The notes beneath the pieces were generated by a model that was not told the origin of the DNA, ran no database searches, and saw nothing but the letters and a program-made list of their open reading frames with translations. Positions 1 through 9,240 of a stretch of DNA of 37,805 nt are shown here, piece after piece. Numbering within the stretch: the first letter of the stretch is position 1; each line of letters starts with the position of its first letter. A program made the position numbers and the translations under genes. Origin of the DNA: Candidatus Omnitrophota bacterium (GTDB lineage Bacteria > Omnitrophota > Gorgyraeia > Tantalellales > Tantalellaceae); contig JADHWG010000010.1 of NCBI GenBank assembly GCA_016783605.1, positions 1 through 37,805 of the forward strand. The letters are read 5' to 3'.

Positions 1-378
1 GTTCATGTTGATGAATGCGCGTTCATATCCGGCAACGTGGTTTTTCATCAATTTTGCCGGGTTGGGGCATATTCGATGATCGGAGGGTTTACCGGAGTGA
101 ACAAGGATGTGCCTCCATACATGCTTGTTAGAGGGCCGTCCGCGATTAGAGGAGTTAATCTTGTGGGTCTGCGTCGCGGCGGATTCAGCCGGGAGATTAT
201 TAGGGAGATCAAAGACGCATATAAAACATTATATCTTTCGGGTAAAACGCAGAAAGAGGCGCTTTCGATCATTAAGAGTTCTTCCAGTTCAAAAGAAGTA
301 TCTAATTTTGTTTCGTTTATAGAAAATTCAAAACGAGGGATATGTGTGGTTCGTTTTAAAAAAGAAGAATATTTTTAA
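1..378 (+). CDS. lpxA: Acyl-ACP--UDP-N-acetylglucosamine O-acyltransferase (LpxA), 3' part, truncated by window start
   Basis: Frame 1 is open from base 1: VHVDECAFISGNVVFHQFCRVGAYSMIGGFTGVNKDVPPYMLVRGPSAIRGVNLVGLRRGGF, typical of the LpxA left-handed beta-helix end and C-terminal domain. Confidence 0.93.
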   Translation, partial: VHVDECAFISGNVVFHQFCRVGAYSMIGGFTGVNKDVPPYMLVRGPSAIRGVNLVGLRRGGFSREIIREIKDAYKTLYLSGKTQKEALSIIKSSSSSKEVSNFVSFIENSKRGICVVRFKKEEYF

Positions 379-526
379 AATTTGCGCGTTTATCATATTC
401 CGCATTTCTTTTACCCCCTCGCTCCTTTTGTCGACTTCGCCCACTTTTGTCATCCTCGCGAACGCGGGGATCTCATATGACATGTTACTGAAACTCGTAT
501 AGCATTCAAGAAAAGGAGACAAAATA

Positions 527-880
527 ATGAAAAATTCAGACGTGAACAAGTTGTTGAAGAAGTACAAACCGGTTGTGAAAAAGACGGGCAAACAGATGTC
601 AAAAATAGCGAAATCCGCGGAAGAAGATATCACCAAGATATACAAAATAGCTCATACTTATGTGGAAATGCAGATGAAAAATCTCCAGAAAGAAAAGTTG
701 TATCATGAAATAGGAAAACTTGTCGCGGGAAAACTTCTAAGCGGAAAACTGGAGATTCCAGAACTGGAAAAATATAAGAGACGTCTTTCAGCTATCAATT
801 TGCAAGGTTCAAAGATGAAGAAGAAGCTGTCGCAGATATCAAAAAGTGGAAAAACAAAAGCAGCTCCCAAGAAAAAGTGA
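527..880 (+). CDS. Hypothetical small basic, probably coiled-coil protein with a Lys-rich tail
   Basis: 117-aa ORF with an upstream AAAAGGAGAC ribosome-binding site; helical Lys/Glu-rich composition. Confidence 0.7.
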   Translation: MKNSDVNKLLKKYKPVVKKTGKQMSKIAKSAEEDITKIYKIAHTYVEMQMKNLQKEKLYHEIGKLVAGKLLSGKLEIPELEKYKRRLSAINLQGSKMKKKLSQISKSGKTKAAPKKK

Positions 881-1171
881 TTTGCCGGCGAAGACGAGTC
901 GTGGGATCTCAATTAGCGAATGTGCTGACAAATCGTCCTGTGAGCGCCGAAGGCGAATCAAAGGTGCTATTACAAAAGCGCAGTTTCTTTACCGAGCCCC
1001 TTATCCTCCGAGTGTAATAATTCATAGCACAAATCGAGAAATCTCCGTGTGACGGGAATTTATAGGCTGTAAAGCCCCGATAATGAATAAGAACGCGAGG
1101 TTGAAAGAGTTTCGCTAAATACTTAATATTTTTTCGCATCTTAATCGTGTAACCCATTATCGGAGGTGTTT

Positions 1172-2305
1172 ATGATCAGCAGTAATGATTCGAATGTATC
1201 AGCGACAAAAAAATATTCCAGCATAAAAACAAAACTGACCGTTGCGGATATCGTGCTTAACGGCGCGTTGCTTGTTTTGTTTCAATTGTTTTTATCCGGA
1301 ATGCTCGAGCAGACGGTGCAGGCACAATTTGCGAATTTTTACATGGGTTGCTTAGTTTTTTCGTGTATGTTTTTGGCCTATCTTTATATCGGAACGTTTC
1401 CCATTCATTTTTACAGCACTTACATTCTTGAGCATGATTTTGATCTGTCCAGACAGAGTATCGGGGAGTGGTCCTTGGATGAGGTGAAGTCCACGGGATT
1501 GTCTTTCGCGTTTATGATTTTGGGCATTGAGCTTTTTTATTTTGTTCTTCGAGTTTTTCCTTCGGCATGGTGGCTTGTTTTCGCGATTATCTGGATATTG
1601 TTTTCAATAGTGTTGACAAAATTCATGCCGAATTTACTGATCCCGCTTTTCTACAAATATACTCCTCTTAAAAGCGGTTTTTTGAAAGAAAAGATATTAA
1701 CTTTAGCGCGAAACTCAAAAATAGAACTTTTTGACGTTTCAGTGATCGATTTTAGCCGTAAAACACGCAAGGCGAACGCGGCTTTGGTTGGATTGGGCTC
1801 AACAAGAAAAGTGATATTGGCTGATACCTTGGTAGATAAGTTTACTCAAGAGGAAGTGATCGCGGTTGTCGCGCACGAATTTGGACATTTTAAATTTAAG
1901 CACATATGGAAGCTTTTGGGTATGACGAGTGTCATAACCATAACCGGTTTTTATATTTTGTTCAAATTGTCGGGAATGATAACCGCTTTAAGCGGCGCCG
2001 GTACGATCGCTGAGCTAAAATTCTTACCCATTTTCATGCTGTTTTTATTCATTTTTAGTTTGATCCTTGTCCCTTTGCAAAACTTTTTCTCTCGATGCTT
2101 AGAACGCCAAGCGGATAAATTCGCGCTTGAGGCGACCGGGGATCCCGATTCATTTATTAGTGTTATGGACAAATTGGCTGAAATGAATTTAGCGGATAGG
2201 GATCCGTCGTTTCTAAAGAAAATATTCGCGTATGACCATCCTCCCATATCCGAGCGGATTCAAATGGCTGAGGCATGGAAACAGTCGAAAAAGATAATAG
2301 CCTGA
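1172..2305 (+). CDS. M48 family metallopeptidase, Ste24/CAAX protease-like, multi-TM
   Basis: VVAHEFGHFKFKH (HExxH), several hydrophobic segments, C-terminal ERQADKFALEATGD. GGAGG at 1162-1166 supports ATG 1172 over the listed GTG 1166. Confidence 0.9.
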   Translation: MISSNDSNVSATKKYSSIKTKLTVADIVLNGALLVLFQLFLSGMLEQTVQAQFANFYMGCLVFSCMFLAYLYIGTFPIHFYSTYILEHDFDLSRQSIGEWSLDEVKSTGLSFAFMILGIELFYFVLRVFPSAWWLVFAIIWILFSIVLTKFMPNLLIPLFYKYTPLKSGFLKEKILTLARNSKIELFDVSVIDFSRKTRKANAALVGLGSTRKVILADTLVDKFTQEEVIAVVAHEFGHFKFKHIWKLLGMTSVITITGFYILFKLSGMITALSGAGTIAELKFLPIFMLFLFIFSLILVPLQNFFSRCLERQADKFALEATGDPDSFISVMDKLAEMNLADRDPSFLKKIFAYDHPPISERIQMAEAWKQSKKIIA

Positions 2306-2339
2306 AAGAGACCTGATCATTAACAAACTATACGAAAAA

Positions 2340-2951
2340 TTGGAAAAGTATTTTGGAGATTTGGCGTGGTGGCCAGCGGAGACTGATTTTGAAGTTATTG
2401 TCGGGACTGTTTTAACTCAAGGTACATCCTGGCGGGCGGCATCAAAAGCGATTGAAAATTTAAAAGCGAAAAATATATTAACCGCGGAAAAAATATTAAG
2501 TACGAAAGATTCGAGCTTGTCGCGCGTTATTCGTTCCTCGGGATATCATCGAGTTAAAGCAAAACGGCTTAAAGCTATCAGCCGCTTTATTGTTGATGAA
2601 TGCGCCAGCCGTTTGGGAGTTTTAAAAAAACAAAAGACCGAAAACTTAAGAAAAAAACTTCTTAAGACATATGGGATTGGTCCTGAAACGGCAGATTCAA
2701 TATTGGTATACGCGTTAGGTAAGCCTGTTTTTGTTGTTGATGCGTATACTAAACGTATATTTTCGCGGCATAACCTTATTGGGAAGGATGCCTCGTACAG
2801 CGAGATCCAACAGCTTGTGTATAAAAAATTTCCGATAGAGACGAAAAAACTCAATCAATTTCATGCGGTTTTAGTCGAAACCGCGAAAAAATTCTGTAAA
2901 AAGACTTCACCATTGTGTTCCGAATGTCCGCTTGGTGATATTGTGAGGTGA
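2340..2951 (+). CDS. Endonuclease III-like HhH-GPD DNA glycosylase with C-terminal 4Fe-4S motif
   Basis: WWPAETDFEVIVGTVLTQGTSW, GIGPETADSILVYALGKPVFVVDAYTKRI, C-x6-C-x2-C-type end (FCKKTSPLCSECPLG). True start probably lies upstream at a non-AUG codon (2313-2321). Confidence 0.9.
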   Translation: MEKYFGDLAWWPAETDFEVIVGTVLTQGTSWRAASKAIENLKAKNILTAEKILSTKDSSLSRVIRSSGYHRVKAKRLKAISRFIVDECASRLGVLKKQKTENLRKKLLKTYGIGPETADSILVYALGKPVFVVDAYTKRIFSRHNLIGKDASYSEIQQLVYKKFPIETKKLNQFHAVLVETAKKFCKKTSPLCSECPLGDIVR

Positions 2952-2974
2952 GAAGCCGAATATGGGAGCTGTAT

Positions 2975-3775
2975 ATGGATGAAATAAAAAAAATGCTGGA
3001 TTTGGCAGAATCTGCCGCGAAAGAAGCCGGGCGGTTTTCCGCAGGAAACATTGATAAGGTAAAAGAGATTACGTGTAAAGACGGTCCGAATAATCTCGTG
3101 ACAGATATAGATAAACAATGTGAAAAAATGATCCTTGATAAAATAACCGAAGCTTTCCCGACGCACTCGATATTGGCGGAAGAAACCGGTGAACATGGCT
3201 CCGCGAGTGGAAGCAAAATTAAGTGGGTGGTGGATCCACTTGATGGGACAACGAACTTTGCGCATGGATTTCCGGTTTTTTGCGCTTCTGTAGGAATTTT
3301 GATCGATGGCGAGAGCCGAATCGGTGTTGTTTATGATGGGACGCGTGATGAGCTTTTTACCGCGGTTAAAGGGGAAGGCGCTTTTTTAAACGGAAAAAGA
3401 ATAACCGTTTCTTCCACAGCCATTCTGCAGAGTTCTTTAGTGGCAACGGGATTTTCTTATGATGCCGAAGGGAAGATTGCAAATATCGATCATTTTAAAA
3501 CTGCCTTAACCAGAGTTCAGGCGATCAGGCGCGCCGGATCGGCGGCGATTGATCTGTGCTATGTGGCTTGCGGAAGACTGGACGCGTTTTGGGAATTCGA
3601 TCTTGCGCCCTGGGATACTGCGGCGGCATCTTTATTGGTGAGTGAGGCAGGGGGGACGGTTACAATATGTGATAAGGGACGGTTTGATATTTTCAAAAAA
3701 GAAATTGTTGCGACAAATGGTAAGGTGCATGGGGAAATGCTTGATCTATTAAACGAAAATAGGAGTTGTTTGTAA
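2975..3775 (+). CDS. suhB: Inositol monophosphatase family protein
   Basis: DPLDGTTNFAHGFP, WDTAAASLLVSEAGG motifs. GGGAG precedes ATG 2975 (the track start at GTG 2948 is less likely). Confidence 0.92.
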   Translation: MDEIKKMLDLAESAAKEAGRFSAGNIDKVKEITCKDGPNNLVTDIDKQCEKMILDKITEAFPTHSILAEETGEHGSASGSKIKWVVDPLDGTTNFAHGFPVFCASVGILIDGESRIGVVYDGTRDELFTAVKGEGAFLNGKRITVSSTAILQSSLVATGFSYDAEGKIANIDHFKTALTRVQAIRRAGSAAIDLCYVACGRLDAFWEFDLAPWDTAAASLLVSEAGGTVTICDKGRFDIFKKEIVATNGKVHGEMLDLLNENRSCL

Positions 3776-3855
3776 AAATGCAAAAAGGAATAAAGCTTAT
3801 ATAGGATTCACATAATCAGAAAAATGCCCCGCCTCGTTAGCCCCTAAAAAGTTAG

Positions 3856-3884
3856 TTGACAAAAACTATCTCTCCACCTATAAT
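3856..3884 (+). promoter_or_regulatory. Sigma-70-type promoter, exact consensus (TTGACA-17-TATAAT)
   Basis: TTGACA at 3856-3861, 17-nt spacer, TATAAT at 3879-3884. Confidence 0.85.
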
Positions 3885-3950
3885 AACATGGCGATTGAAA
3901 TTAAATACCGATTGACGAAGTATCTTCGAGTGACTATCAAAAGGAGCATT

Positions 3951-4325
3951 ATGAAATACCGGACAGTAATTGAACTCACATGTGACGCACCGAATCGTGA
4001 TGAGGCATGTAACATCGCGGGGGAATATCTTAAGGGGGATCTGGATTTTGGTGTTGATATGAAATGTAAGACAGGTTCATTTCGTTCTCACAAAGCGATA
4101 AAATATGTAACGACATCCCTGGCGGCAGTAATGGTGATATTCTCATCTCTTGTCTTTTTTGAGCCATCAGTCAATTTGGGAGAAAAAGTTAAAAATTCGA
4201 TCGGTTCTCGTTTTAGTTCCACTTTTACGGTTACTCCTGAGCTAAAGACACAGAATGCGGATGGGTTTAAGAAAGAGTGGTCGAAGAAAAAAGACGAAAC
4301 AGTTTTGGATTATATCCGGCAGTAA
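3951..4325 (+). CDS. Hypothetical protein with one predicted TM segment
   Basis: AAAAGGAGCATT-ATG ribosome-binding site at 3951, downstream of the consensus promoter; TM segment YVTTSLAAVMVIFSSLVFF. Confidence 0.7.
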   Translation: MKYRTVIELTCDAPNRDEACNIAGEYLKGDLDFGVDMKCKTGSFRSHKAIKYVTTSLAAVMVIFSSLVFFEPSVNLGEKVKNSIGSRFSSTFTVTPELKTQNADGFKKEWSKKKDETVLDYIRQ

Positions 4326-4335
4326 ATTCAAGTTC

Positions 4336-4896
4336 TCACGAGTATATTTTATGATATTCATTAAACGAGATAGTTTCATTCCGGTGTTTTAAATTTCTTT
4401 TCGGCAATTCCTTACCAGTAGAATATCCAAAAGCGATTAAGAGTTCTATTCTTTTTGAGCGTGGAACTTTGAGAATGCGTTTAAGTTTCTTCTCGTTAAA
4501 CCATCCCAAGATACATGAGCCTATTCCCAGATCTTGTGCAGAGAGAACCAAATGACTACACGCGATCCCGATATCGATTTTCGCGAAATTTGTTCTTCTA
4601 AGGACGCCTCCGACAAAAGCCGGAAGTTTTACTTTTTCAGAAACTATTGCTATGAAGGCGCCGGCGTTTTGAGCGAAACTATTCATTTTGTACGTCCCCG
4701 ACAAAACGGTTTTTATGATTTTTTCTTTTTGCGCGGGAGCGTCGACAATGACGAATTTCCAAGGTTCCGAGTTGCAGGCGGAAGGCGCGTATCTGGCGTT
4801 TTCAGCGCACCGCAGCAGGTCGTGCTTCGGTATCGAGGCGCCATTGTAACTGCGAATACTTCGACGTGATTTTGCGAGAGAGAAAAATGACTGCAT
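4336..4896 (-). CDS. Nitroreductase family protein
   Basis: SRRSIRSY...NARYAPSACNSEPWKFVIV...LGIGSCILGWFNEKKLKRIL...AFGYSTGKE. Confidence 0.9.
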   Translation of the reverse strand: MQSFFSLAKSRRSIRSYNGASIPKHDLLRCAENARYAPSACNSEPWKFVIVDAPAQKEKIIKTVLSGTYKMNSFAQNAGAFIAIVSEKVKLPAFVGGVLRRTNFAKIDIGIACSHLVLSAQDLGIGSCILGWFNEKKLKRILKVPRSKRIELLIAFGYSTGKELPKRNLKHRNETISFNEYHKIYS

Positions 4897-4972
4897 AGCG
4901 TAACCTTTCTTTTTATTTGAACCTGGGTTCGTTCAGTTGAGATTTCGCGTTTTTCCCACTACTTTCATATTA

Positions 4973-5055
4973 TAGATCCCCGCCTCCGCGGGGATGACAA
5001 TGAGGGTTGAGACTCCCGCCTCCATTTTGTCATTCCCGCGGAGGCGGGAATCTCA
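4973..5055. repeat. REP-like palindromes, GTCATTCCCGC/GCGGGAATC family (family A), head-to-head pair
   Basis: atagatccccgcctccgcggggatgacaat ... ttgtcattcccgcggaggcgggaatctca. Confidence 0.9.
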
Positions 5056-5178
5056 ATCCTGTGATTTTACAAGTAGCGATTTTTCTTATTTTTGATTATA
5101 ATATAAATTACCTGGAATAGATATTGTTTTTACTTCGTTGTCGTGGCGGGGGTGTATTAACGAATTTCATAAAGAAAA

Positions 5179-5928
5179 ATGGCAAAAAAAAATAAAATAG
5201 AACATTTCGTTACAAAAAGACTTGGTCTTGCAGTAAATCGCTACGGCATGATTTCCGCGGGAGATAAGGTGCTTGTTGCTGTTTCCGGTGGGAAAGACAG
5301 TTTGGCTCTCCTTCATCTCTTAGAGCGGCGTAAACGCGCTCTTCCGATAGATTATACGGTTATGGCTGTGCATATTACAACAGACTATGACTCCCGCCCG
5401 AAGATCAAGAAAAAAGAACTTACGAAATATTTTAATTCTCTTGGGTGCGAATACGTTTTTAAAGAGATAAAAATAGCGAAAAAGAATAAGCAAAAAGAAC
5501 AAAATTGTTTTTGGTGCTCGTGGAATAGAAGAAAAGTTTTATTTGAAACGGCTGAGGAAGCGGGGTTTAGCAAAATCGCTTTCGGACATCATAAAGATGA
5601 CGCGGTTGAAACCTTCCTTATGAATATGTTCTGGAAAGCGGAGCTTTCCGGTATGAATCCGGTGCAGAGTTTATTCGAAGGTAAAATCGCCATTATACGA
5701 CCGTTGATCCTTCTGGAAGAAAAAGATGTTGCTTCTTACGCGCGTTTTGCGGAACTTCCGGAGCTCAAATCAGATTGTCCCAGGAACTCCGATTCCAAAC
5801 GGGCTTTTATACGGCGTATGATAAAACAGTTGGAGAAAGAAAACCCTGGCGTAAAAAACAATATATGCAAAGCGCCGTATCGAATTAAGAGTGATTATTT
5901 GACGGAAATACATGATGTGAAAAAATGA
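5179..5928 (+). CDS. ttcA: PP-loop ATPase, tRNA 2-thiocytidine biosynthesis TtcA-like
   Basis: VAVSGGKDSLALLHLL PP-loop, NCFWCSWNRRK CxxC, FGHHKDDAVETFLMNMF, LKSDCPRNSD. Confidence 0.85.
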   Translation: MAKKNKIEHFVTKRLGLAVNRYGMISAGDKVLVAVSGGKDSLALLHLLERRKRALPIDYTVMAVHITTDYDSRPKIKKKELTKYFNSLGCEYVFKEIKIAKKNKQKEQNCFWCSWNRRKVLFETAEEAGFSKIAFGHHKDDAVETFLMNMFWKAELSGMNPVQSLFEGKIAIIRPLILLEEKDVASYARFAELPELKSDCPRNSDSKRAFIRRMIKQLEKENPGVKNNICKAPYRIKSDYLTEIHDVKK

Positions 5929-6755
5929 AAAGAAAAAATAATATTGTACGAAAAAAACAAATGGTTTTTGCGGCTATATTAATGTCGGTCCCTTTCATTA
6001 TAGGCGCGTTTTTCACAGTAAATCCGGCAACGAATGAAGAAGAATTGGTGTTGATCCCGGCGGTTAAAGAGCGGAAAATGGGGCAAAATTTTAATGAAGC
6101 CGTAAAAAAGCATTATAAGCTTCCGGTGGATCCGTTAGTCCAAAGCCGTATAAGAGAAGTGGGAGAGAAACTCTCGAAGCATGCTGACCGGAAGGAACTT
6201 GTGTATAGGTTTACGGTTTTAAGCGACAAAAGAGAAAAGAACTATAACGCTTTTGCCGCTCCGGGCGGATATGTATACATATTTGATGATTTGGTGGAAC
6301 TCTTAGAAACCGATGATAATATTGCCGCTGTTTTAGCGCATGAAATCGGACATATTGAAGCCAAACATTCCGTTAAAAGAATGCAGGGAAGTCTTGCCGC
6401 CACCTTACTTGTTTTGGCTTCGGGACAGGCTCAGAAAGAGAAGGGGACACACGCGGCAACCAATATGGCTATCGGACAGTTATTGTCGGCGTATTCACGC
6501 CATGACGAGCGGCAAGCGGATGAATTGTCAGTAAAATATATGCGCCGAGCGGGATTTAATACGGACGGAATTTTAGGCGCGCTTGAAAAATTACGAAAAG
6601 AGCGTCAAAAAGGACCGCGAATGGCATATTTTACATTTAAAAGTCACCCGTACCTATCCGAGCGAATGGCATATATAAAAACACACATAAACGGATACAC
6701 AGATTTTGAATCGTATATAAATCTTGTTTCCAACGAAGGAATAACCGCAAAATAA
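5925..6755 (+). CDS. M48 family metallopeptidase (periplasmic/exported type)
   Basis: FAAPGGYVYIF, AVLAHEIGHIEAKHSVKR, RHDERQADELSVKYMRRAGF. ATGA overlap with the upstream gene. Confidence 0.92.
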   Translation: MKRKNNIVRKKQMVFAAILMSVPFIIGAFFTVNPATNEEELVLIPAVKERKMGQNFNEAVKKHYKLPVDPLVQSRIREVGEKLSKHADRKELVYRFTVLSDKREKNYNAFAAPGGYVYIFDDLVELLETDDNIAAVLAHEIGHIEAKHSVKRMQGSLAATLLVLASGQAQKEKGTHAATNMAIGQLLSAYSRHDERQADELSVKYMRRAGFNTDGILGALEKLRKERQKGPRMAYFTFKSHPYLSERMAYIKTHINGYTDFESYINLVSNEGITAK

Positions 6756-6806
6756 AATATTTTCGTTCGATTTTAAATTTCATAAGCCGATTTATGCGCA
6801 AAAAAA

Positions 6807-6835
6807 ATGACAAACTGCAAAATTTGGACTATAAT
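6807..6835 (+). promoter_or_regulatory. Sigma-70-type promoter (ATGACA-17-TATAAT)
   Basis: -35 at 6807-6812, -10 at 6830-6835, upstream of the flavodoxin gene. Confidence 0.65.
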
Positions 6836-6873
6836 CAAACGGATTTCATAACGAGACAGGAGGCGAGAAGTAA

Positions 6874-7350
6874 ATGAAAAAACTGGCAGTCGTATATTAT
6901 TCGAGAACCGGGAATACCGAATCCATGGCCGAAGCTATAGCGGAAGGGGCGAGGAAAGAATCCGAGGTTAGTGTAGATGTTGAAAAGCTCGAAAATTTTC
7001 CAGCTGAGAAAATGTTGGAATATGACGGTTTGATCGTGGGCTCTCCCACATATTATGGTTCTATGGCATATCAGGTGAAAAAGCTGTTTGATGATTCGGT
7101 AGTGTTTCATGGAAAACTGGCAGGAAAAGTCGGCGGTGCGTTTTCTTCAGCGGCTAATGTCGGCGGCGGGAACGAAACCACTATAACAGGCATATTGAAT
7201 GCTATGCTGATTCACGGAATGATAATTGAAGGCACCTCAAACGGAGATCATTTTGGTCCGGTCGCGATTGGGGCCCCCGACACCCGTGCGAACAGCGGAT
7301 GTAAGGCGTTAGGAAAAAGAGTTGCGGCACTAGTAACAAAACTAACATAA
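6874..7350 (+). CDS. Flavodoxin / WrbA-like NAD(P)H:quinone oxidoreductase family protein
   Basis: VVYYSRTGNTESMAEAIAEGA FMN-binding loop; GLIVGSPTYYGSMAYQVK. Confidence 0.88.
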   Translation: MKKLAVVYYSRTGNTESMAEAIAEGARKESEVSVDVEKLENFPAEKMLEYDGLIVGSPTYYGSMAYQVKKLFDDSVVFHGKLAGKVGGAFSSAANVGGGNETTITGILNAMLIHGMIIEGTSNGDHFGPVAIGAPDTRANSGCKALGKRVAALVTKLT

Positions 7351-7354
7351 GGAA

Positions 7355-7383
7355 CCACCACCAACCTACGAGGTTGGTGGTGG
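7355..7383. repeat. Constant-apex hairpin (family B), possible terminator
   Basis: CCACCACCAACCT-ACG-AGGTTGGTGGTGG: 13-bp perfect arms, 3-nt loop, just after the stop at 7350. Confidence 0.9.
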
Positions 7384-7423
7384 GGCAATTGGATCTTAAT
7401 TAAAATAAGAGAGAGGAGATATT

Positions 7424-8755
7424 TTGAGAAAAACGTTTGTGCTGGATACTAACGTGATATTACATAATCCAAACGCTTTGGTATCATTCGCGGATAATGT
7501 TGTTCTTTTGCCGATTGAAGTTTTGGAAGAGCTGGACAAGTTTAAGCGAAACCATGATGAAAGGGGACGTAACGCGAGAATAGCCATAAGGATGCTCGAC
7601 AGTTTTCGCCAAAAAGGCACGCCAGGTGAAGGATTTCCGCTTGAGAACGGCGGTCGGCTGGAAATTGCTGTTGGCGCGGAGGAAGAGAAAAAAATATCAT
7701 TCGGATTATCAAAAAAAATTGTGGATAACAGAATTCTGCTCGCCGCATACATAAGGAAAAAAAACGGTGAAACTGTTATTTTTGTGTCAAAAGATATAAA
7801 CGCGAGGATCAAAGCGGACGCGCTCGGCATTACGAGCGTGGATTTTGAAAAACAGAAAGTGGATTTCGAACGCCTTTATACGGGATGCCGGCATCTTAAA
7901 GTTTCAAAAAACGAAATCGACACTTTTTATAAAAAGAAAGAATACGATGCTTCCGGGGAAAAGTTTTTTTCAAATGAATTTGCTCTTCTGGTTGACAAAA
8001 ATGACCCGAAACATACGGCGATCGCGCGGTACAAAGAAGATTTCGGTATTTTAATGCCGCTTATTTTCAATAAAATGACGGTCATGTCTCTTAGACCTCG
8101 AAATAAAGAACAGGCGATGGCAATCGAACTTTTGCTGAACAATGATGTGAATTTGGTCACCTTGGTTGGTCCTGCCGGAACCGGGAAAACTCTTTTAGCC
8201 ATCGCCGCCGGACTTCAAAAGGTTGTGAAAGATAAATCATACGCGGGGCTTTTGATCTCACGGCCCGTTATGCCGCTTGGTAAAGATATAGGATATCTTC
8301 CCGGGACAAAGGAAGAGAAATTAGAAAACTGGATGGGGCCTATATTTGACAACTTAGAATATATTTTTCACGCCGAAGGAAAAGAGAAAAAAACAGGCGA
8401 AGGTAAAGGCAAAGGAAAGGCTCGTGTAGAAAAATATATTCAGGAAGAAATCATTGAGCTGGAAGCAATGACCTTCATGCGTGGACGCAGCATTCCGGAT
8501 AGGTTCATCATAATAGACGAAGCGCAGAACTTAACTCCGCATGAAGTAAAAACAGTTATCAGCCGAGCCGGCAATCACACAAAGATGGTTCTGACAGGCG
8601 ATCCATATCAGATCGACAACCCGTATCTCGATTCTTCGAGCAACGGACTTACATATTGTGTTGAAAAGATGAAGGGTCAGAAAATGTTCGGGCATATGAT
8701 CCTGACCAAAAGTGAAAGAAGTTCATTGGCGTCACTGGCCGCGGAACTTCTCTAA
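7424..8755 (+). CDS. PhoH family protein: N-terminal PIN domain + PhoH ATPase
   Basis: TFVLDTNVILHNPNAL (PIN); VGPAGTGKTLLAIAAGL Walker A; FIIIDEAQNLTPHEVKT; TGDPYQIDNPYLD. Confidence 0.95.
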   Translation: MRKTFVLDTNVILHNPNALVSFADNVVLLPIEVLEELDKFKRNHDERGRNARIAIRMLDSFRQKGTPGEGFPLENGGRLEIAVGAEEEKKISFGLSKKIVDNRILLAAYIRKKNGETVIFVSKDINARIKADALGITSVDFEKQKVDFERLYTGCRHLKVSKNEIDTFYKKKEYDASGEKFFSNEFALLVDKNDPKHTAIARYKEDFGILMPLIFNKMTVMSLRPRNKEQAMAIELLLNNDVNLVTLVGPAGTGKTLLAIAAGLQKVVKDKSYAGLLISRPVMPLGKDIGYLPGTKEEKLENWMGPIFDNLEYIFHAEGKEKKTGEGKGKGKARVEKYIQEEIIELEAMTFMRGRSIPDRFIIIDEAQNLTPHEVKTVISRAGNHTKMVLTGDPYQIDNPYLDSSSNGLTYCVEKMKGQKMFGHMILTKSERSSLASLAAELL

Positions 8756-8772
8756 AAATTCCCAAGCGAAAA

Positions 8773-9231
8773 ATGAAGAGTAGAAACGTTATTCATGCGA
8801 TTTTTGTTTTAGTTTTTTTGTGTTTCGCCCCGCGCGCGGTTTTGTGCGAGGAGGTTGCAAATGGCGAAAGAAATGAAACAAAAAAAGTAAAATACACAAA
8901 AATAAAAGGCGGGCTGAAAAATCTCTTAAATTTCGCCCGCAGCCGTAAAGGCATGATTAAGGAACTTAACCAAGAAACAAAAAATTACCAGAAGATAAAA
9001 AAAGCGGTCAAAAAAGGTCAGCTTGAAAAGGGAATGAACGCCTCTCTTGTTAAAAAGCGCTACGGAAAAGGAGTGATCACTCTTTCCTGCGATAAAAACG
9101 CCGAAGAGTGGGTTTATAAAAACGCAGACGAAACATATTTTAATGCCGAGAAAATATACCTGAAGTTTTCTGCCGATGGAAAACTGACAGATTGGAGAGA
9201 AGTTCCGCAGAAGATGCATCCTTCGAAGTAA
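8773..9231 (+). CDS. Hypothetical exported protein
   Basis: 152-aa ORF with signal-peptide-like N-terminus (IHAIFVLVFLCFAPRAVLCEE). Confidence 0.75.
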   Translation: MKSRNVIHAIFVLVFLCFAPRAVLCEEVANGERNETKKVKYTKIKGGLKNLLNFARSRKGMIKELNQETKNYQKIKKAVKKGQLEKGMNASLVKKRYGKGVITLSCDKNAEEWVYKNADETYFNAEKIYLKFSADGKLTDWREVPQKMHPSK

Positions 9232-9240
9232 ACATAATTA

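Noticed and set aside
884-1171. Known riboswitch (glycine, ydaO c-di-AMP, cobalamin, M-box) or 6S RNA
   Set aside because: Partial resemblance such as GCGCCGAAGG, but the required conserved cores are absent; left as an unidentified leader.
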